NCBI RefSeq assembly: GCF_018143015.1
Contig: NC_054744.1
Coordinates: forward strand, 3,989,059 to 4,053,058
Origin: Lytechinus variegatus
Taxonomy: Eukaryota > Echinodermata > Echinoidea > Temnopleuroida > Toxopneustidae
DNA length: 64,000 nt
Direction of reading: 5' to 3'
Under the pieces are notes generated by a model, which saw nothing but the letters and a program-made list of their open reading frames with translations, was not told where the DNA came from and ran no database searches. Each line of letters opens with the position of its first letter. The stretch's first letter is position 1. Below are positions 12,675 through 24,945 of the stretch, piece by piece. The position numbers were made by a program, and so were the translations under genes.

Positions 12675-12836
12675 CTCAAGGGGAAGGGGGGGGGGGGGTG
12701 CCCGGGAGTCGAACATTTTACTTCCATGCGTGTACATTCAGGCAAGACCACGCGGTCATGGTACACATCCATGGTACGTCTGCGCACCGAGGATCCTCCA
12801 TGCACATTTCATTTTCTTATTTTTTCATTTAGGTGT

Positions 12837-13062
12837 ACACTGTAAAAACTGTGGTGTTAAAACTGACGACCACACCCTGGGGTGTTAAAATTACACCCTA
12901 AAGATTGAACATAACACCAAAGAGTGTAAATGTAACAGCCAAAGGTGTTGTAATAACACCTATAGGTTTTAAACTAACACCATCAATTTAACACCGGTGT
13001 AAAATAACTGATGTGGCCTTCTATGTATACAACGGTTAACACCGGCATAGTTTTTGCTGTGT
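12837..13062. mobile_element. AACACC-rich MITE, complete copy
   Basis: The left end ACACTGTAAAAACTGTGG and the right end GGCATAGTTTTTGCTGTGT form an imperfect terminal inverted repeat. Between them, AACACC and GGTGTT words recur every 15-30 bp. Partial relatives lie at 200-354 and 1386-1545. Confidence 0.7.
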
Positions 13063-14440
13063 AACATTGAAGCACCCCACTATTGTACACCCATCACTCA
13101 TGTACCCCTTCCACCCTCTTTCTAACGCTTATAGGGTCCTACCCCACCTCTACCAATCAGAATATCGGTATCTGTCAACTGGGATACACTCATTTGGTCT
13201 AAATCGGAGGAGACGACAGCTATGTTTTGGACACTTCTTTCAACGAAGAAGACATCTCCCGCTTCCTGAGACCATCCCAGCTGAATTTGACCAGGAGGTA
13301 TTTAATTAAGATTAGTTTCCATGTTAATCATGACCGAATCCAGTACCCGGATGGGGGTCGGGTGAACATTCTCATTTGCATCCGAAAATCCGCGTTGCTT
13401 GAATTTTGGTCAGAACATGTTCTGTTGAGGACCCAGTCAGTAGGATTTATAGCGTTAATTCTGTAGGTCTGAATGGCCAACACAGACCTTCCCACATGGA
13501 CCTGGACCGTAATGCATAAACGTAACTAATATGGTAACGTTGCCATCGAATGGTAACTTCCCTGAAATCCTATATTCTGATTGGCCGATGACAAAGTTAC
13601 CATGGTTACTGTTGGATGACAATTCGTCATAATGGTAACTTTCATGCAGCGGGATTCTCGGCATTTTTAGGCACTGGAGGCAATAAACAAAATATGCTCA
13701 AAGCTCTTGAAGATTGGGTTAGGATATTTTTAAAATATATTCATGGATAGTATCTTACAACTGACAGACCCTGACACGACATTTTCTCCTGCGACATTTG
13801 CTCCGATCACAATATATCAGAGGGCATAGGGTTAGAGTTGGGATCGCAATGAAGTTTTTGATTCGGAATAGTTTTAAGATAATGATTAGGGTTTATTTAG
13901 TTTTGGAGGTTAGGTTTTATGTTTGGCTGAACGTGCAGATTTTCCATCTGAGCAATTGTCGCCGGAGTAAATGTCGTGGAACCACTCAAACATCATCGTC
14001 AGCATGGCATAGTTGGTTGAATATTGACTTGACCTTGTCTTCTGAAGTTCCGCATTAAAACTCTTTAAAAATGCATCTAATCAAAGAAATAAAACATACT
14101 ATGCATAACCCTCGGCATCTTTCTTTTAGAATAGATATACATGTAGTTGAATCAACTGGTGTGTGTTTGGGTAAAATTTCAACGACCCCCCCCCCCCTCC
14201 GTCCCGTTCAATTATGCTTTCCCAATCCCCCGTCCTGAATGACTCATCCTTGATCTAGTTTATAAGTCAAGTCCAGTTAATGAAGGTCAGTGCGTATCGT
14301 GTCGATTGTAATCAGTAGGAATATAGGGGTGCAGATATTTTTTAAGGGGGGGGGCTGACACAATTTGTATGAAATAAAAATATGGGTAGGTTTCCATTGT
14401 GAATGGTGTAGAATTTACCCCGCTCATCCTGCTCGTGGTT
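13063..14440. other. Intergenic, no gene recognised
   Basis: A region with recurring GGTAAC and GTTACC words at about 13525-13645 may be a decayed foldback element. No domain is recognisable in the short open frames. Confidence 0.4.
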
Positions 14441-14445
14441 TAGTG

Positions 14446-14585
14446 GAGGTGCCTTGGCCGAGTGGTCTAAGGCGCAGGACTATAGAGATCCGAGGATCGG
14501 GGGTTCGAATCCCGGCTCGGCATTTATGCCCTTAAGCAAGGCATTTTATCCACATTGCTGTTTTATCTTATATCAAATAAATGAA
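14446..14585 (+). mobile_element. Short tRNA-derived SINE (class II tRNA-like head)
   Basis: The A box TGGCCGAGTGGTCTAAGGCG and B box GGTTCGAATCC resemble a Leu- or Ser-type tRNA. A short body, TGCCCTTAAGCAAGGCATTT, follows, then an (AAATA)-like tail. The acceptor stem pairs in only about five of seven positions and the anticodon stem is poor. This favours a SINE over a functional tRNA gene. Confidence 0.6.
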
Positions 14586-14689
14586 AATAGTATTACGACT
14601 ACAAATGTGTGGTCTTTTTTATTATTATATTTTTGGGTCTTCCAGTTTAGATTTGTTCTCTTTTTCTCTCGAACCCCATGAACCCCTCC

Positions 14690-14850
14690 TTCCTCCTATC
14701 GCGCGCTCTCCCCCCCCCCCCCCCCCCCCCTCCTCTCAACCCCGACTACCTCTCCTCTCTCTCAGACTACCTCTCCTCTATAATGTGTATATTTATCTCT
14801 CTCTCTCTCATTGTGTCTCTCCCTCCCCGTTTCCCCCTTTCTTTGTTCCT
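14690..14850. repeat. Polypyrimidine tract (C-run and CT-rich)
   Basis: A 20-base C run is followed by CTCTC-rich sequence. Overlapping open frames rich in Pro, Ser and Leu are products of the low-complexity DNA. Confidence 0.8.
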
Positions 14851-15940
14851 AGGGATCACCCTCCCCACTTTTGCCCTTTGTTTTGTACGTTTGAGCAACC
14901 TCTCTTGCTGCACATTACAAAAATATGAAAATTGCACGTTGTTCAAGCCCGTCGCTCTAACGACAAGTTCTTTAAACTTTTGAACAATTTTTCTACTCGT
15001 CAAAACCTTTTTAACAACTTGTTTAAAACTTTAAAGTTTGAAGTTATTTGAAGCAAGCTGTTTAAAAAGTTGAAACAAAAATAAAAGAAACAACTTTTGA
15101 AAAAAAAATACAATATTTGTTTAATAGAGTGATGGACATCTCGGTTTTTCTAAAATGACCCCCACCACAGAGTGAAATAAACTACAAAGACAAATCCCCC
15201 TATTCCGAAGCCTGGTTTATCAAATATTAGATAATTGCATTCTTCCCTATATAGGATGACAGTGGTCTACAAAAGCAATTACTTCTCTTGAAAACAAGAC
15301 TAGAATGATGCATTATTATTGACCTCGTAATTCTCATAGGGGTAGAAAAATTATAAAATGTATATATTTAGGGAAATAAGCGAATAAGATAATATGATTT
15401 AGTTTGTCGGGTCAGACATGTCAGAGGTACATGGGTTAAGCTTAAGTATATGATATACATGTATTATTCTCATTACTGAGCTAAACGTTTCCATTTCTTA
15501 TGATTTATGATAAAGCTGAAGTAGTGATGAAAGTAAAAACTTCACGAATTACCATTTGCCTTGATTTTTTCTGTTAAATCAATAAAATATAGCGTGTACA
15601 TTATTAACTCGGTTATGGGATAACTGGGTTTGTGTGTACCTGGTAAAAAAATATGTAGGATAAATTTTTCATCTCCGCTCTACTAATCGGTATCAATTTG
15701 TTTCGGATATCTCCCTGCTTGGTAAAACACTGTGAGCCGGATATACTATTCCTACAGACCAAATCGGATACTTCCTCGACTAAGGGTTTGGTAAACCTAT
15801 ATCGGTTGCTATGGAAACTACCAATATGCACGGTTTGCACTCGATACGGTTTGACTGCTCTACCCAGACGAAAGCGAGTATAATTCATTACTATTTTTTA
15901 TCATTTTGTTCGGAAATGAAAACAGAATCATTGTATACAC
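14851..15940. other. Intergenic, no gene recognised
   Basis: At 14940-15110 the words AACTTTTTAAAC and GTTTAAA recur, which is low complexity. I see nothing that supports a gene. Confidence 0.5.
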
Positions 15941-15941
15941 T

Positions 15942-16564
15942 CAAAGGGGTGTGCCAAGCTGAATATATTATATATCCCAATAAATAGAGTAGAATTCGTA
16001 AAACAAAATGTTGAAAATTTCATCAAAATCGGATAACAAAATACGCAGATATTGAATTTAAAAGATTTGCATTATTCCGGTGAGACCATTCTAGGCATGT
16101 CTTCATGAATATTAATTAGGTGTGCTGATGATGTCCCTACTTGTTTTTTTTTTTGTATCATATTATATAAAATTAGGTTTATTCAAAAATTTTCTACCAA
16201 GAACTAAAACAATCGCGATGGATTGACAACTTGCTGATTAAGGGCATTAGTTATTTCTTGCTGCAACTTATTTCATAATAATGGAGACACATCATATATA
16301 CGTTTATGAAAAATGAAACAATTATGATTTCATGTTATAACATAAGAAAAAGTAAAGTGGAGATGTGACATTATCAGCCCACCTAATGAATAGTCATGAA
16401 GACACAGCGGCGTACCTAGGATTTTTCAATTTTTGGATGATATTTCGTCCGCGAAAAAAATTGACAAGCAAAATAAAAAGGGTCCTCAACCACAAATAAA
16501 GGATTTCGTACCAGAAAAAAAATGACAAGCAAAAAAAAAAGATCAGCAGCCCGGAGTATCCCTT
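15942..16564. mobile_element. GGACCATCC inverted-repeat element, interrupted copy
   Basis: The body matches the complete copies at 56490-57101 and 61690-62267 phrase by phrase: ATTTCATCAAAATCGGATAA, CATGAATATTAATTAGGTG, and TAATGGAGACACATCAT. Near its right side it is interrupted at 16405-16546 by sequence starting CAGCGGCGTACCTAGG. The right terminus CAGCCCGGAGTATCCCTT then resumes. Confidence 0.7.
16405..16546. mobile_element. GGCGTACC-type fragment nested inside another element
   Basis: It starts with CAGCGGCGTACCTAGGATTT, like the right end (in complement) of 31969-32194. It contains two GACAAGCAAAA units of the tandem repeat also seen at 12443-12674. It displaces the inner right part of the surrounding element. 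Confidence 0.55.
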
Positions 16565-16764
16565 CAACTGTGATGTAATAATTGTAGTTGAATCAAAGGC
16601 ATCTGTTTTTGCATGGAACTTTGTATTGTATATTGATTTTTTGGTATTCTGAATTTATTGATAATTATCATAGTGCTTACTACATTTTTTAAAAGAATTT
16701 CATACTATTACTCTTTTTATCACGGCTACCCTGATCGAAAGTTAGAACAGTCAAGAAATTCTTC

Positions 16765-16830
16765 CCTACCTGGCATTTACTACACATGGGTGGAGAGTGG
16801 CAAAGGTAGATAAAATCCCTTGCCAAATTG
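16765..16830 (-). mobile_element. Decayed SINE-B fragment
   Basis: GGTGGAGAGTGGCAAAGGT and CCCTTGCCAAA correspond to the middle of the SINE at 17565-17912. Confidence 0.4.
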
Positions 16831-17564
16831 CGTAAATGAGAAATCCATCAAAATATGATAACATGGATCTGCCTACATAATCTAAGATTCGAAATACATG
16901 GACAATATTGGATAGCTATGTCTAGACATGCTTTCAAAATTGAAACGTCGAACTCTTTATATTGGTTTATACGTCGTCGCATTAGGAAATTTCTCAGTGA
17001 GTTACCGCAATTAGTGACCTTGGCAATCGAAGAAATTGCTTTTTATAGGAAGGAATTGGTTTTCGTCACCACAGGATAATGAGTGTCCAGGCAGCTTGCC
17101 AATGTCTTCAAGGGCGATTCGGTCTGGGGTGAACCCCCTTCAAACACTTAAAAATTAAAAGTTATATAAAAATGTAGATGCAAGGAATATTCTATATAAA
17201 ATAAGTTAAAACCCAAACTCTCTCTATCTTGATTCCATGATTGGACATGATAGTTTGATATTGTATCTACCTTTGATTATGAGTTTCACTTTGTAACATT
17301 TGATATATATATATATATATAATTTTTTTTTCATTTTACACATCAATCATTGTGTTTCTTTTTGATGCCAAAATCACACTCAGATCAAACTATGTGTTAG
17401 CGTTTAATGACATGCAGTAAAACACTCTATTATTGAGGTTATGTAGATTCGAATCAGTGATTGGTCGATACGCCATCACGTGATCTTAGCTACAAGGATC
17501 GCGATGGTAATATTCCAAGCACACTAAGGTAAACGGCGGCGGTATTACTACTACTACTAATAAT

Positions 17565-17912
17565 AATCCGCTTTTATATAGCGCTTAATCCATCGGAACG
17601 ACGTTTCTAAGCGCTTTACAGATATATTATTAGCCCGTCATCGGATTCAATCAGTCATTCCCGCACACAATGTGTGCACATCCTCCACTCCCTGGGGAGT
17701 ATTCCAGTCAGTCGCCTGTGAGGCGCACACAATACTGGACAAGCTACAATGACTTTCACATCCTACCGGTACCCATTTAGCACCTGGGTCGAGAGTGGCA
17801 AAGTGTGGATTAACGCCTTGCCAAAGGACGCCAGACCGCGGTGGATTCGAACACACGACCCTCTGTTTACAAGGCGAGAGTCAGAACCACTACACCACGG
17901 CTCCTCCACTTT
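17565..17912 (-). mobile_element. SINE-B, tRNA-derived, full length
   Basis: Read on the minus strand, a tRNA-like head (GAGCCGTGGTGTAGTGGTTC, B box GTGTTCGAATCC) is followed by a 270-bp body. It ends in AAGCGCTATATAAAAGCGG and an AAT/AGT trinucleotide tail. Copies at 48963-49310 (plus) and 58195-58484 (minus) share head, body and tail. Confidence 0.75.
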
Positions 17913-17914
17913 AC

Positions 17915-18685
17915 TAATTAGGTGACGTCACTCACTGCTTAAAGGCTGCGTAATCACGTAGTTGTATATTCAACTCGATTCAACTTGTCATGATTTTTGT
18001 TTTGTTCAGGTTATGGCTATTATCATTTTCTGTTTTTGAAAGTGCATATGCTGCACAATGGTGTATACGTCATAGTCCAATATCTAGGTTCGATTTCTCT
18101 GAATGAATACGGAAAGAATGCATAATTGTTTACAACTCGTGGTTGAAGGAAACCCACCATCAAAACGATAGAAATTCGTCACATCCCTACCCCTCTACCA
18201 TAAAGACCGTGGGAAAATAAACTAAATGTTGTGGCGTGCCCCTGTGGGCCAGCTGCCTGTAGAAGTTACAATAGTGATTCCGAAGTCCATGGTTCAAGCT
18301 TTTGACATTCCAATTCATCTCTGAATATTAAATAGTACCACAAAACAGAATCTAGATTACTTCGATAAAACAATAATCATAACCGCAAATTCTGGCAGAT
18401 ATTAAGTAAAGGATAATTAAAACTCCCGTACTTTATTCGTATTCTTCAACGGAACTAAAGTAATATCAATTGAGGGAAAGGATATAACAGTCATCACAAA
18501 TACAAATTGATTGCAGCATCCATTTTACAACTGAATTATATAACTGTTAATATAGCTATTGAAAAGTGACGGGCGCATACACTTCAAAGCTGTACTCCTC
18601 CCCCATTTAGATGAATAGTGCTATTATAAAATGGACTTTCAACATTCTCTATGGACATATAAAAGCATAAAATTAAAGGAAGATG
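17915..18685. other. Intergenic, no gene recognised
   Basis: The sequence is AT-rich with no recognisable coding, RNA or repeat structure. Confidence 0.5.
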
Positions 18686-18689
18686 TTTT

Positions 18690-19116
18690 CCCGGGGGGGG
18701 GGGGGGGCAGTCAAATATATTGCTGTACACACGCGTGAAAAAAACGCATTTAAAGGGTATTTTTCAGTTTTGGACGCGGTCCGCGCGTGGACTCGTTAAG
18801 GGTATCAGAAACACCGATTTTCAAGAAAAAGGGTGGTTTTGAAAGACTAGTCAATGGTCAATTGCGGGGTAAAACGTACTTAGAATATTTTTCCCCCAAA
18901 GTTTTTTTTTAAGACAAGTCAAACGTACTGTTTAGGTTTTTTCTCGAGGTCATGTTTTGGCGACAACTTGTTAAGGGGCCAAAATGTGTAAATAAAGCCC
19001 GCGAAAAAACTTGTGTAGGGGGTTATTTTGCACACAGAGAAAAACTCGTTTTGGGGGTGTTTCGAAATTCCTTGCTCACGCATGTGTACAGCAATATATT
19101 TGACTGCCCCCCCTGG
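18690..19116. mobile_element. MITE with 40-bp terminal inverted repeats and G-run ends
   Basis: The left end begins with CCCGGGG and a G run, then GCAGTCAAATATATTGCTGT. The right end carries ACAGCAATATATTTGACTGC, a C run and TGG, its near-perfect inverse complement. Interior words such as GTTAAGGG and TTTAGG recall the element at 43504-44059. The open frames covering both strands here come from the element and are not genes. Confidence 0.8.
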
Positions 19117-19239
19117 ATTTTTAAAATATTCACTTTTGAATTGGGCACTAACCAACACCCAAACACCAGCAATGGGATGCCGCTTATCAACTCGTTTAGT
19201 ACCTGCATCATGGCATTGTTCCCATGCATGTTGTGACAC

Positions 19240-20440
19240 ACCTGCTTGTTCTCGAAAACGTTTCTGTCAACACCGAATTCAAAACCGAAAAGGACCAGGA
19301 AGACGCGTACTATTGCTTACAACCTGGTCATCAGATACGTTGATAACCTTTAAAATATGAATATGCCTCATTAAATTATGTTAAAAAGAGGTCTGGATTA
19401 ATTTTGCTCCTAATGACTATGTGAATGGACATTTTCAGTTTGCGAGTATAAGATCCTGTCGAAGCCAGGTAAGAGATGTACTTGCTTTATCTTGCAAAGA
19501 TACTACTGTAAACCTCTGGACCAAGAGAACACACGACCAAGTTTGGTCAAAATACTGGAATGATTTGCCACTTATAATGAGACAGTCTCCATCACAAGCA
19601 ATTTTCAGAAAGGCATTAAAAGTGAAAAGCATCACTTTTTTGTTTGCATTTTTAACATCATATTAATTAATGATTTCATTGTAAGCGCTTTGGGCCTTAT
19701 GGGGAAAAGCGCAGCATAAGTAATAACTACTACCTGCTGCTGCTACTATTGGTTAGCCTCAGTAATGTGCCGTTTCTAACACATTCCTTCGGAGGAAGCC
19801 ACATATAGTAGGCATCTATGAGTTGAAAGATGTACTCGACCGACTTGATCCGTAGATCCACTATTGGCATGTTTCTGGACCTGACAAAAGTTCTGAAACC
19901 AGAAGTGCCACAGGATGGTCCTTGGCAGTGCGAACATACTGGTGAGATTCTCGGTATGACTGACTTGGGTGAAACGAAATATCTTTAAAACTTTTACATG
20001 CCATAATGTGTTAGCTGTTTAAGAAGACGAAGAATACTCCACAGGGAGTGGAAAAGTGCATGCTTAGTGTGGGAGTAAACCAGAATCAGCTGACCGGGGT
20101 AAGTCGAATACGAGTATCTGGTGGAACAGTGGATATGGAATATTCTTCAAGAAGATTGCAAGAACGCTATAGGTTGCCATTTTCAAGAAGAGAAAAACCA
20201 TGGAAAGAAAGTGAGTTTCATCGGAAGGAATCCTAGAGTAGTAGAGGATGATACCAGGTTCCAATACTCCAGAGTGAAGATGACAATGCCGCCATTGCGG
20301 TGTTTCACTTGGGAAGTTTCTGGAGCGTCGGAAGTGTCCTGTCAACACAATGCCCAAAACCAGAAGTGGACGGGAAGAACCTTGGTATTGCGTACATCCT
20401 AGTGAGATAAAGGAGGAGGGAAACCGGAGTTGATAACCTT
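19240..20440. other. Three diverged copies of a roughly 110-bp coding-like motif, origin unknown
   Basis: Similar segments lie at about 19255-19350, 19870-19970 and 20325-20440. In one frame they read SVNTEFKTEKDQEDAYYC, EVPQDGPWQC and TRSGREEPWYC. Copies 1 and 3 also share a following GTTGATAACCTT. A LINE tail lies between the first two. The motif could be decayed exons of a cysteine-rich or Ig-like domain, or an unrecognised repeat. No splice model could be built. Confidence 0.25.
19380..19740 (+). mobile_element. LINE 3' end (non-LTR retrotransposon), truncated
   Basis: An 80-codon open frame ends with the kind of C-terminus common to CR1/Jockey-type reverse transcriptase ORFs: KYWNDLPLIMRQSPSQAIFR, then KALK. 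It is followed by a 3' tail with TAAGCGCTTTGGGCC and AAAAGCGCAGCATAAG. The rest of the element is missing, the usual 5' truncation. Confidence 0.55.
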
Positions 20441-20599
20441 TCTAATATCGGAGAGAATCTTCATTTTAGATTCATCAAACATTACCGGAAGATGATCACT
20501 GATCATGCACAAGGTCCAGATCTATTACAGGGCGAACATCATTTTTATGACGCAGGCATGCAGTACCCTGGGAATTATGTTTTTACTGGGGGTGCTGAT

Positions 20600-20790
20600 G
20601 AAAATATGACAAGCCCCCCCCCCAAAAAAAAAGGGGGCTGGGTTCAATACAAAATGAAGGTCATCTTTTCCCCGATAAATTTGACAGGGAAAAAAAGGGT
20701 TTCACTACAAAATGAAAGGTCATTTTGTTCCGAGAAATATAAGAAGCAAAAGAAAAGGGGGAGGGGGACAGCATCCCCCCGCTTCCCACG
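20600..20790. repeat. Short tandem repeat of the GACAAGC/ACTACAAAATG type
   Basis: Two to three imperfect units of about 60 bp carry AATTTGACA, TTTCACTACAAAATGA and TCATTTTGTTCCGAG, bounded by C or G runs. The same unit occurs inside elements at 12443-12674 and 16405-16546. Confidence 0.55.
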
Positions 20791-20799
20791 GCGATGTAG

Positions 20800-21800
20800 G
20801 CAAGCAGAATGTACTCTTCAAGAGAGTTGCCAAAAGAAAACATACACTCTTATAAAAATAGTTGCTGATTAGGACCATGGGCCTGGGAAGCGGGGGTGCT
20901 AGGGCGCTGAATCACCTAGAAGATTTACTGGGGGAGCAGGGATACTGCGTGTATTATTTACCAAAGCACCATGCATCCCCTGAAATCTGATTTGAAGTAT
21001 GCTAAAAAGCAGAAAATTGATCCAAAATCACCTTGATTTTGTATCGAAATCCCTTTTTTTTTGGGGGGGGTGTTAAATTTCTCGTGACTAAACAATTTCA
21101 TTTGGGTGAAACCCCCTTTTTTTGCTTAAACCAGTAACCCGTGTTCGTTCCCAAGGCCCTGAGTTGACCCTTTCTATATCCCGTATTTAGAACTTGTTAA
21201 GGTTCTTTAAACAAGATCGAGGAAATTGGTTCGAAAGTGTTTTTGGTTCTACAATGAATCCTTAAAGGATTTATAAAAAAAATCATTTGCACGATGTTCC
21301 CACTATCAAGAGCGGATCACTGTTTCGAACCATTTCCTGCTTCCTTGAAGAATGTTAAAAACATTCCTAATGCGGGATAAAGAAAGATTCTAAAATTTCG
21401 AAGTAGACAATGTTTTCCCCAGCATTTGCCATCGTGTATACATCAAGACAAACCCTTATAGACGTTCTTGGTGATTCACTTTACAACATTAATAAATTAA
21501 AACACAGAAGTGTTATCTATAATACACCTTCAGCCATTTTACTGGAAAGTGCTGGCTGGAGCAAACTACAGAATAGCCAGGTTTCAGACAACAGGTTCTG
21601 TCAAGAAAGACACCAATGATTAACAAATTAATAATTACCAATTGCTTATAGCTCAGGACTGCATGAATCATAGGTTTGATCCAAACAAATACAGATGAAA
21701 GTATATATGTCCATGAAAAAACAAACAAACATGATGAAATCACATCAGTATTTACATTCAATAAGTAGGGATGAATGGCCTAGAGATTAGCTAAAACTGT
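20800..21800. other. Intergenic, no gene recognised
   Basis: Short frames only. No domain or RNA gene was recognised. Confidence 0.45.
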
Positions 21801-21803
21801 TAT

Positions 21804-22111
21804 CGCATTTTAACATCCACTTTGCATACGCTTTCTGCAACGTTGAGAATCTATTGAAAATGCCCGTCAGATCACAATGGACAGATTAGAGGTCATTGTC
21901 GAGAGTTGGCGGACCGGGACAGCACATCGTCTTAAGATTCGGACCGGACGAAAAATTGCAATTATGTCGTTTGTCCAGAATCCAAGAAGACACCGCTGTT
22001 TTAATTCACCAATTTTCGACAAAGACTGCTTTTGTCATGAAAGGACTTTGACAATAGATTCTCTACGTTCCAGAAAAAAAATCTGCGCAGTAGTGTTTGC
22101 GAAAACTCCCT
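21804..22111. mobile_element. MITE family M, copy 2 (complete)
   Basis: It is colinear with 10009-10303, including TGGACAGATTAGAGGTCATT and TTTTCGACAAAGA. Its inverted ends are CGCATTTTAACATCC and the GTTTGCGAAAACTCC region. It is roughly 80 percent like copy 1 by eye. Confidence 0.75.
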
Positions 22112-22114
22112 ACT

Positions 22115-24595
22115 TGTGACACACGATGTGAAAGTCGATCACACACAAGCGAAAGATCTGCTCCTGATGAACTCATTAACACCAAGAACACCGACCATTG
22201 ATACCAAGATTAAATTCCGATTAAAAGGATACCGGAAAAGGTCAAATACACTGGCCTCAAACTATGGCTTTGACCCATGAGTCAAAGCTATTAAGCCCAA
22301 ATCAAAAGATTATTAACTGAGCTATAAGCGTGAACCCCCCCCCTGGTCCGAGCATCAATGCATTCCGGTTTAAGATGCCATATAAATTTAGTTTCTACCT
22401 AAAAATGTTCTAACAAAAAAAACTTTGTTTTGTCTGTATATTTCTCATAATAACCCCGACACTTATCATGTGTATCTTGCTTGAATACTTCTAATGGTTG
22501 CTGTACAGAATTTAACATTTTCTTTCGCATTTCACAACAATCAATATATGCTTCATTATTCGTATTTAGATTTTTTTTTAAATGAACTGAAACGATCAGT
22601 CAATCAATCGAAGAATGCTCGTTTTGACAAATACTGTTTTAGTTTCATTGTTGCCATGGCAATATGATTCAAATCGAACATATGTTGCTATGTTGTCAGC
22701 ATATATTTTGAGAAACAATGATATATAGAGCTATCATCCCAGATCGCAGATTATTCATTGCCAAACGGAATGCGACAAAACAGAAATGTGATTTCATGTT
22801 TATTCACTCATTTCCTGGGATACCTCCGGCCCCCGGGGACTCGTCTAGATCGTGAGATGATTTGACTTCCATAAGTCCCTCTAAAATCTGATAACTCAAT
22901 CCACATGAATCGAAGACGAAGGCCGAAATCAAAATGTAACAATTTATATTTGTCCATGTTTCTGTTATGACTACAGTGCAAACTAATAACTATCATGTTC
23001 TTTCGAGAGATCCTGATAGATTCAAAAGCATTTTCTTAAACTTGTATTGCAGTTGCTTAAGATTTTCTTAAGATTGCAGTTACTTAAGATCTCCTTGAGT
23101 AGCTGCTTGGTGCTTTTCATATTTAAGTCTTCCCAGATTAAGCCGTCCTTTTCTTCTTTTGGCTCAGTCCACAGTATTGATTAAATCCTAAATAATTATG
23201 ATCATGGACCTACGGATTAATATACGAAGATTATAACGCGGACGGTAATGCATTCGATTCATTCAGAAACAAACCTATCTCGTCTGATGAACTGTTTTCC
23301 TGAAGACATCACATATATTGTCCCTTTATTTGTCTGCTACCGAAGACTAGATGTATTTTCAACGTATTTGCTATTTTTTGTTATTTATTCATCACTGAAA
23401 ATAAATCTTTTTTAATCTTCATTAACTGACTTATTACAAAAATGATAAGACATGATATATTTTTTGACACAATCTTGCTTTGTTTATCAATAGTACCGCC
23501 TAATTTCATTCATTAATTTTCATTTAATTGTCGAGGGGTGTGAGATATCAGAATATTCTTAGTCTAAAGATTTGGTAAGCATCATTGTTCCTGTCTTGAT
23601 ATATAAATATATCAAAAAGTATAAATTCATACCTCAATGTCTAGTTGTCTATATCAAGAATATCATGAGAACGGGCCTTCAGCTTGAAGCTCCCCCATAA
23701 ATGTAATTCTGGATTGATTCACAATTTTTCATCACTTCATATATGATTTAGAACTTTCATTCATAGCATCAGAAAATTTCCATTAACCATCAACCTTGTC
23801 GTGTTTCTTTATCCATGCGGATGTTTTTACTTACATCTGTAAATGTTATATTTGTATTTGTATCATAAATTGCACTTTTGTAAAACATGAGGTGACTAAA
23901 AATTATTTCCAAATCATTTTTCTTTTCATTTCAGATAAAAGATGCACCAATTTCAGTTGGGTAAGTCGCGAAATTTTATTCCGTATTCAGTTTAATTTAT
24001 TTGTTTTGCATGTAATTCCTTCATCATCAACGCAAATATCTATATAGTTTAGGTAAAAGTGAAAGTTGACATGGTTGAAGGGTTGTCTCCTTCACTATTT
24101 CATAGATTACTGACGTTGATATAAATATGACATATTATGTAAGCCTATTGGGAATCTGGAAAATATTAGGAAAATCCATCTCAACCTCCAGACAACCGGT
24201 CATCAGTCCACATGACTCCCAGGTCCCCGTTAATAATAAAAAAATGAATTAATCATCATAAAAATATACAAATACAAAAACTATACTTTCATCATGCTCA
24301 TGGTCACTTTTCATTGGTTGTAATTCCATGCTATCCTTAATTTTAATAAGCTGTTGACGTTGTTACCATTGGTAACAAAGTAAGCATGGAATTAAGTTTC
24401 ATGTAACCTGGTCCTGCTTATAGTGATTTTTGTCAGAGGAAAATAGAATGGTTAAAGTGGGAAGGGAGCTATGGGAAGGATAAAGAAGATATTTGCGTCG
24501 ATGATGAAGGAATTACATGCAAAAACAAATAAATAAATTTACATTTTTTTAACAAGTGCACACCGAGTTACCAATATAGCATTTCCATTTATTTC
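22115..24595. other. AT-rich intergenic stretch, no gene recognised
   Basis: A small local duplication of TTAAGATTTTCTTAAG-like words lies at 23030-23095. An inverted pair around TAATTCCATGCT and AGCATGGAATTA lies at 24330-24395. No coding region is supported. Confidence 0.45.
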
Positions 24596-24599
24596 GAAA

Positions 24600-24778
24600 G
24601 CAGGATAAAAGAGCAATGTAGATTAAATGCCTTGCTCACGGGCATAGGTATTTTGTATTTTATTTATTTAATCACTGTTAAAAAGCCTGCTTTCAGCTAG
24701 AAGCTGCTTTTCAGCAAGGCCGTGGCGCAGCCGGGGATCGAACCCCGGACTTTACATGTATAGCCAGGCGCCTCAGGC
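24600..24778 (-). mobile_element. SINE fragment with tRNA-like head
   Basis: On the minus strand the B box GGGGTTCGATCCCCGG stands near 24740, followed by a body containing TGCCCGTGAGCAAGGCA. A normal tRNA cannot be folded. Confidence 0.5.
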
Positions 24779-24866
24779 CGTGTTTATGCTTCCACTTTTC
24801 AGGCCAGAATCAGCGTTTCCAAACGTGATTAGTCCGAAACACGGTTGCGACTCGGCAACGGCATCT

Positions 24867-24869
<3 letters not shown>

Positions 24870-24916
<47 letters not shown>

Positions 24917-24945
24917 ACACACACACACTCACCCACACACACCCT
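24870..24945. repeat. (CA)n microsatellite
   Basis: About 38 CA units with a few interruptions. The histidine/threonine open frame over it is a by-product of the repeat. Confidence 0.95.

Noticed and set aside
14446-14522. Possible Leu/Ser tRNA gene
   Set aside because: A and B boxes are good, but acceptor and anticodon stems pair poorly and a SINE body follows directly.
18919-19360. Overlapping open frames of 72-110 codons on both strands
   Set aside because: They fall within the MITE at 18690-19116 and its flank. No domain, and both strands are equally open.
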